5,579 nt of DNA from assembly GCA_021203665.1 (NCBI GenBank), contig JAJQAT010000188.1, forward strand, positions 1-5,579. The letters run 5' to 3'. This stretch comes from Bacillota bacterium. Lineage in GTDB: Bacteria > Bacillota > Clostridia > UBA1381. Numbering within the stretch: the first letter of the stretch is position 1; each line of letters starts with the position of its first letter. Of this stretch, positions 5,275-5,579 are shown in pieces. Under the pieces are notes generated by a model. It saw only the letters and a list, made by a program, of their open reading frames with translations. It had not been told where the DNA came from and made no database searches. A program made the translations under genes and the position numbers.

Positions 5275-5579
5275 TTATTTTACATAATATTCGTCAAGCT
5301 CCCACTTGAGCGGATTTTCGTCAATGTATTGCCATATGCGGTTGTAATCAAGTTGATTTCGAATTATGTGGTCGTAATATGAGCGCTGCCATAATGATAT
5401 ACCACATCTTTTATTTGTAAATCGTTTTAACATTGAAACAAATGATGGTATAATCTGATTCGTAGGGGACGGCGCCCTCGACGTCCCGTTTTGATTGTTA
5501 CAAACAACCAAAATCATATGTATATGATTTGGCATAATAACATATTTGTCAACTTGAATATGATTATATATTTTATTAC
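5275..5579 (-). CDS. RAYT / IS200-like HUH transposase, 5' end beyond the window
   Basis: About 100 C-terminal residues are visible. The frame stays open to the right edge (NKIYNHIQVDKYVI before MPNHIH), so the start is outside the window. It belongs to the Y1 HUH single-stranded DNA transposases of the REP-associated tyrosine transposase type. The HUH motif is in MPNHIHMILVV (the histidine codons are at 5524-5526 and 5518-5520). The conserved block SLWQRSYYDHIIRN follows, then IWQYIDENPLKWELDEYY; the Tyr of QYIDENP (5326-5328) matches the nucleophile position in the family. The C-terminus looks complete and intact. RAYTs are usually domesticated single-copy genes associated with scattered short palindromes; one REP-like palindrome lies inside this gene (5462-5487). 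It ends 33 bp before the AICAR transformylase start in the same direction, so read-through into the purine gene is plausible. Confidence 0.9.
   Translation of the reverse strand, partial: NKIYNHIQVDKYVIMPNHIHMILVVCNNQNGTSRAPSPTNQIIPSFVSMLKRFTNKRCGISLWQRSYYDHIIRNQLDYNRIWQYIDENPLKWELDEYYVK
5462..5487 (+). repeat. REP-like palindrome embedded in the transposase gene
   Basis: On the + strand GTAG (5462-5465) directly precedes GGGACG (5466-5471), which pairs with CGTCCC (5482-5487) across a 10-nt loop. A GTAG or GGAG tetranucleotide at the foot of an imperfect hairpin is the known layout of REP sequences recognised by RAYT proteins. Here it is read through in frame and encodes GTSRAPSPT in the variable linker between the HUH motif and the C-terminal block. 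Its identity as a REP is inferred from one copy only. Confidence 0.5.

Noticed and set aside
5275..5535. Start of the transposase at the ATG at 5533-5535
   Set aside because: The codons upstream to the window edge continue the conserved family sequence (DKYVI before MPNHIH), so this Met is internal and the gene is cut by the window.

Overview
The window looks like a piece of a low-to-mid GC Firmicutes genome, most likely an uncultured or gut-type member of the Clostridia. The pointers are strong AGGAGG-type ribosome binding sites, a secreted protein with tandem copper amine oxidase N-terminal (stalk-type) domains, an AICAR transformylase lacking the IMP cyclohydrolase domain, a RAYT-type transposase, and a GGGGGAAGG-type inverted repeat that I associate with clostridial genomes. 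This assignment rests on gene types and sequence style, not on a database match.

Layout. Positions 1-509 (+ strand) hold the 3' end of one hydrophobic protein gene and a complete small membrane protein gene, closely coupled. A bidirectional terminator-like hairpin (523-556) separates them from everything else, which is on the - strand. In the direction of - strand transcription the order is: a RAYT/IS200-like transposase whose 5' end lies beyond the right edge (5275-5579); a stand-alone AICAR transformylase (4069-5241); a 103-bp tandem palindromic repeat array (3755-4065); a secreted stalk-domain protein (2616-3686); purD (1321-2577); an intergenic stretch with an inverted-repeat, MITE-like element and a perfect hairpin (1130-1276); and a dCMP deaminase (568-1050).

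How it fits together. AICAR transformylase and PurD are steps of de novo purine synthesis, and the deaminase supplies dUMP for thymidylate, so the - strand is mainly a nucleotide-synthesis neighbourhood. It appears to have been opened by foreign material: the transposase sits 33 bp upstream of the transformylase gene, and the repeat array plus the unrelated secreted-protein gene lie between the two purine genes. No purine riboswitch, PurR-type operator or convincing promoter could be identified inside the window.

The most unusual element is the array at 3755-4065. It has three contiguous copies with a period of exactly 103 bp, and each copy is a long imperfect palindrome. The copy next to the purine gene stop codon folds into a roughly 108-nt hairpin with about 47 of 52 positions paired. 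Some differences between the copies preserve or restore pairing, which suggests that the folded form matters or mattered. Whether it is a mobile palindromic element, an RNA-processing or stability element, or an expressed structured RNA cannot be decided from this window.
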